A stretch of 26,815 bases of DNA from CAZVEV01 sp964625865 (lineage in GTDB: Bacteria; Planctomycetota; Phycisphaerae; SM23-33): positions 1 to 26,815 of the forward strand of contig CAZVEV010000052.1 of NCBI GenBank assembly GCA_964625865.1. Reading direction: 5' to 3'. This document shows, in pieces, positions 25,898-26,815 of this stretch (position 1 is the first letter of the stretch; each line of letters begins with the position of its first letter). The notes under the pieces are model-generated. The model saw only the letters and a list, made by a program, of their open reading frames with translations. It did no database searches and was not told the origin of the DNA. Made by a program: the position numbers and the translations under genes.

Positions 25898-25900
25898 TCG

Positions 25901-26680
25901 TCAGTTGTCCGTCGGTCTCAGCCCCGCTTGTTGGGCGGCCGCGGCGTCCAGGACGATCGAGAGCTTGCCGCTTGTCGGCTTGACTCGCGCCGCGGGCAGG
26001 GGGCGCCGGGCGGTCTCGTCTTCGCTCAGAAGCCCCGCGACGGCCCGCGCCTTGTCGCCGCCGGTGACCAGAAACACCACGTTCTTGGCCGCGTTGATCA
26101 GCGGGAAGGTGAACGTCATCCTGTGGCGCCCGAGCACGGGCACGAAGTAGGCCGTAACGAGCTTCTCCTGTTCGTCAAGGGCGTCGGTGCCTGGGAAGAG
26201 GCTGGCGGTGTGGCCGTCTCCCCCCATGCCGAGCAGGACCAGATCGAAGGCGGGCAGTTGACCGTCGTTGCATGGGGGCACGCCGCGTCGAATCGTGGCT
26301 TCGTAGTCCGACGCCCCCTGGTCCAGTTGGCCGGTGTCGGCGGGCATGGGATGAATCCGCCCGGGCTGGATCGGCACGTGATCCAGCAAGGTCTGCTGGG
26401 CCATCCGGTAGTTGCTCTCGACGTGGTCCTGGGGCACGTCGCGCTCGTCGCCGAAGAAGATCTCCACGTTGTGCCACGGCACCTCGCCGCTGAGGGCGGC
26501 CCCCGCGAGCATGAGGTACAGCCCGTGCGGGGTGGTCCCGCCTGCAAGGGCTATTCGGCAGAGAGAGTCATCGGCGGCCGCGTCGCAGATAATCTGCTTG
26601 ATCATCTCGGTGGCGATCCAGGTCGCCTCTTCGGCCGTCTGCTTGACTACGACGTGTCTGGAGGGATTGGCGCAGGTCAT
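25901..26680 (-). CDS. pgl: 6-phosphogluconolactonase
   Basis: Hydrolyses 6-phosphogluconolactone to 6-phosphogluconate, the second step of the oxidative pentose-phosphate pathway. The 259-residue product has the DevB/Pgl hallmarks: ALAGGTTPHGLY, FFGDERDVPQDHVESNYRMA and LGMGGDGHTASLFPG, plus the RMTFTFPLIN and LVTGGDKA strands. The ATG at 26680 follows AAGGG at short spacing, and homology begins within 10 residues. The open frame continues to 26791, but that part is Arg/Thr-rich and runs through a REP-like repeat. A possible -10 (TACAAT, minus strand, 26690-26695) lies so close to the ATG that it would give an almost leaderless mRNA, so the true promoter is unclear. zwf and gnd, common partners, are not visible. 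Confidence 0.94.
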   Translation of the reverse strand: MTCANPSRHVVVKQTAEEATWIATEMIKQIICDAAADDSLCRIALAGGTTPHGLYLMLAGAALSGEVPWHNVEIFFGDERDVPQDHVESNYRMAQQTLLDHVPIQPGRIHPMPADTGQLDQGASDYEATIRRGVPPCNDGQLPAFDLVLLGMGGDGHTASLFPGTDALDEQEKLVTAYFVPVLGRHRMTFTFPLINAAKNVVFLVTGGDKARAVAGLLSEDETARRPLPAARVKPTSGKLSIVLDAAAAQQAGLRPTDN

Positions 26681-26748
26681 AGTGCCCTTATTGTACGCAC
26701 ATCGCCTCCGACTGCCTGTGCCTTGTCGTTCAATCTTGTCTGTTCCAT

Positions 26749-26777
26749 GTTTAGCGGGCGTGCTTGCTCGCCGCGTT
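26749..26777 (+). repeat. Diverged GTTTAGCG REP-like stem-loop upstream of pgl
   Basis: GTTTAGCG (26749-26756) is followed by a stem GGCGTGC-TT-GCTCGCC with one mismatch, then GCGTT. The head and tail match the other copies, but the stem sequence differs while still pairing. This conservation of structure rather than sequence supports a family of dispersed stem-loops. Confidence 0.6.
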
Positions 26778-26815
26778 TCCGTTCGATTCATGCAACGTGT
26801 TCGCCGCGTGTCGGC

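Noticed and set aside
25890..25915. Small hairpin between the transporter operon and pgl
   Set aside because: The stem is short and interrupted, most of it is coding sequence, and there is no T tract; not strong enough to call a terminator.

Overview
The window is GC-rich and gene-dense. It looks like a fragment of a planctomycete chromosome, probably Phycisphaerae-like and possibly from a metagenome assembly. That placement is an inference from gene content: a Tat-exported formylglycine sulfatase, a very large secreted PQQ-propeller/malectin protein, a GH35 beta-galactosidase beside a Gfo/Idh/MocA oxidoreductase, and a Dpp/Opp transporter with an enlarged permease. No rRNA, tRNA, CRISPR array, transposase or phage gene was seen. 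The first 60 bases are almost pure C and look like an assembly or sequencing artefact.

Layout. 1-842: yajC (Sec accessory subunit) on the minus strand with a good promoter. 843-2618: sulfatase, minus strand. 2619-3007: a divergent intergenic region with a sulfatase promoter, a paired REP-like palindrome (REPIN-like), two nested dyads and the typA promoter. 3008-6149: typA/bipA, a single REP-like element, then a DegT/DnrJ/EryC1/StrS aminotransferase. 6412-7986: large polytopic membrane protein with a VanZ-like end. 8023-8922: EamA/DMT-type permease, minus strand. 9102-13061: 1319-residue exported protein with PQQ-like propeller, methyltransferase-like fold, second propeller and malectin. 13248-13613: HU-family protein with an Ala/Pro tail, minus strand. 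13809-16472: GH35 beta-galactosidase, minus strand. 16473-16916: 444-bp gap with a candidate operator and promoter. 16917-17972: Gfo/Idh/MocA oxidoreductase, minus strand. 18214-25897: six-gene operon with an unknown exported helical protein, a family 5 solute-binding protein, two permeases and two ATPases. 25901-26680: 6-phosphogluconolactonase, minus strand, with a third REP-like element upstream.

How the genes fit together. Several genes suit scavenging of complex, partly sulfated glycans and peptides: sulfatase, GH35, sugar oxidoreductase, malectin-type secreted protein and peptide/oligosaccharide ABC importer. 6-phosphogluconolactonase, which feeds the oxidative pentose-phosphate pathway, sits next to the transporter. 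They are separate transcription units rather than one classic utilisation locus. Sigma70-type promoters (TTGAC-like -35, 16-18 bp spacer, TANNNT-like -10) can be read upstream of most units and help to fix the starts.

The most unusual items are: (i) a family of short intergenic stem-loops headed GTTTAGCG, present as an inverted pair and two singletons; (ii) a SAM-methyltransferase-like fold inside an apparently exported PQQ/malectin protein; (iii) a roughly 147-residue extra domain in the DppB-like permease, together with an unknown exported protein leading the same operon; (iv) nested dyads over the typA promoter. No clearly new defence or mobile system was found.
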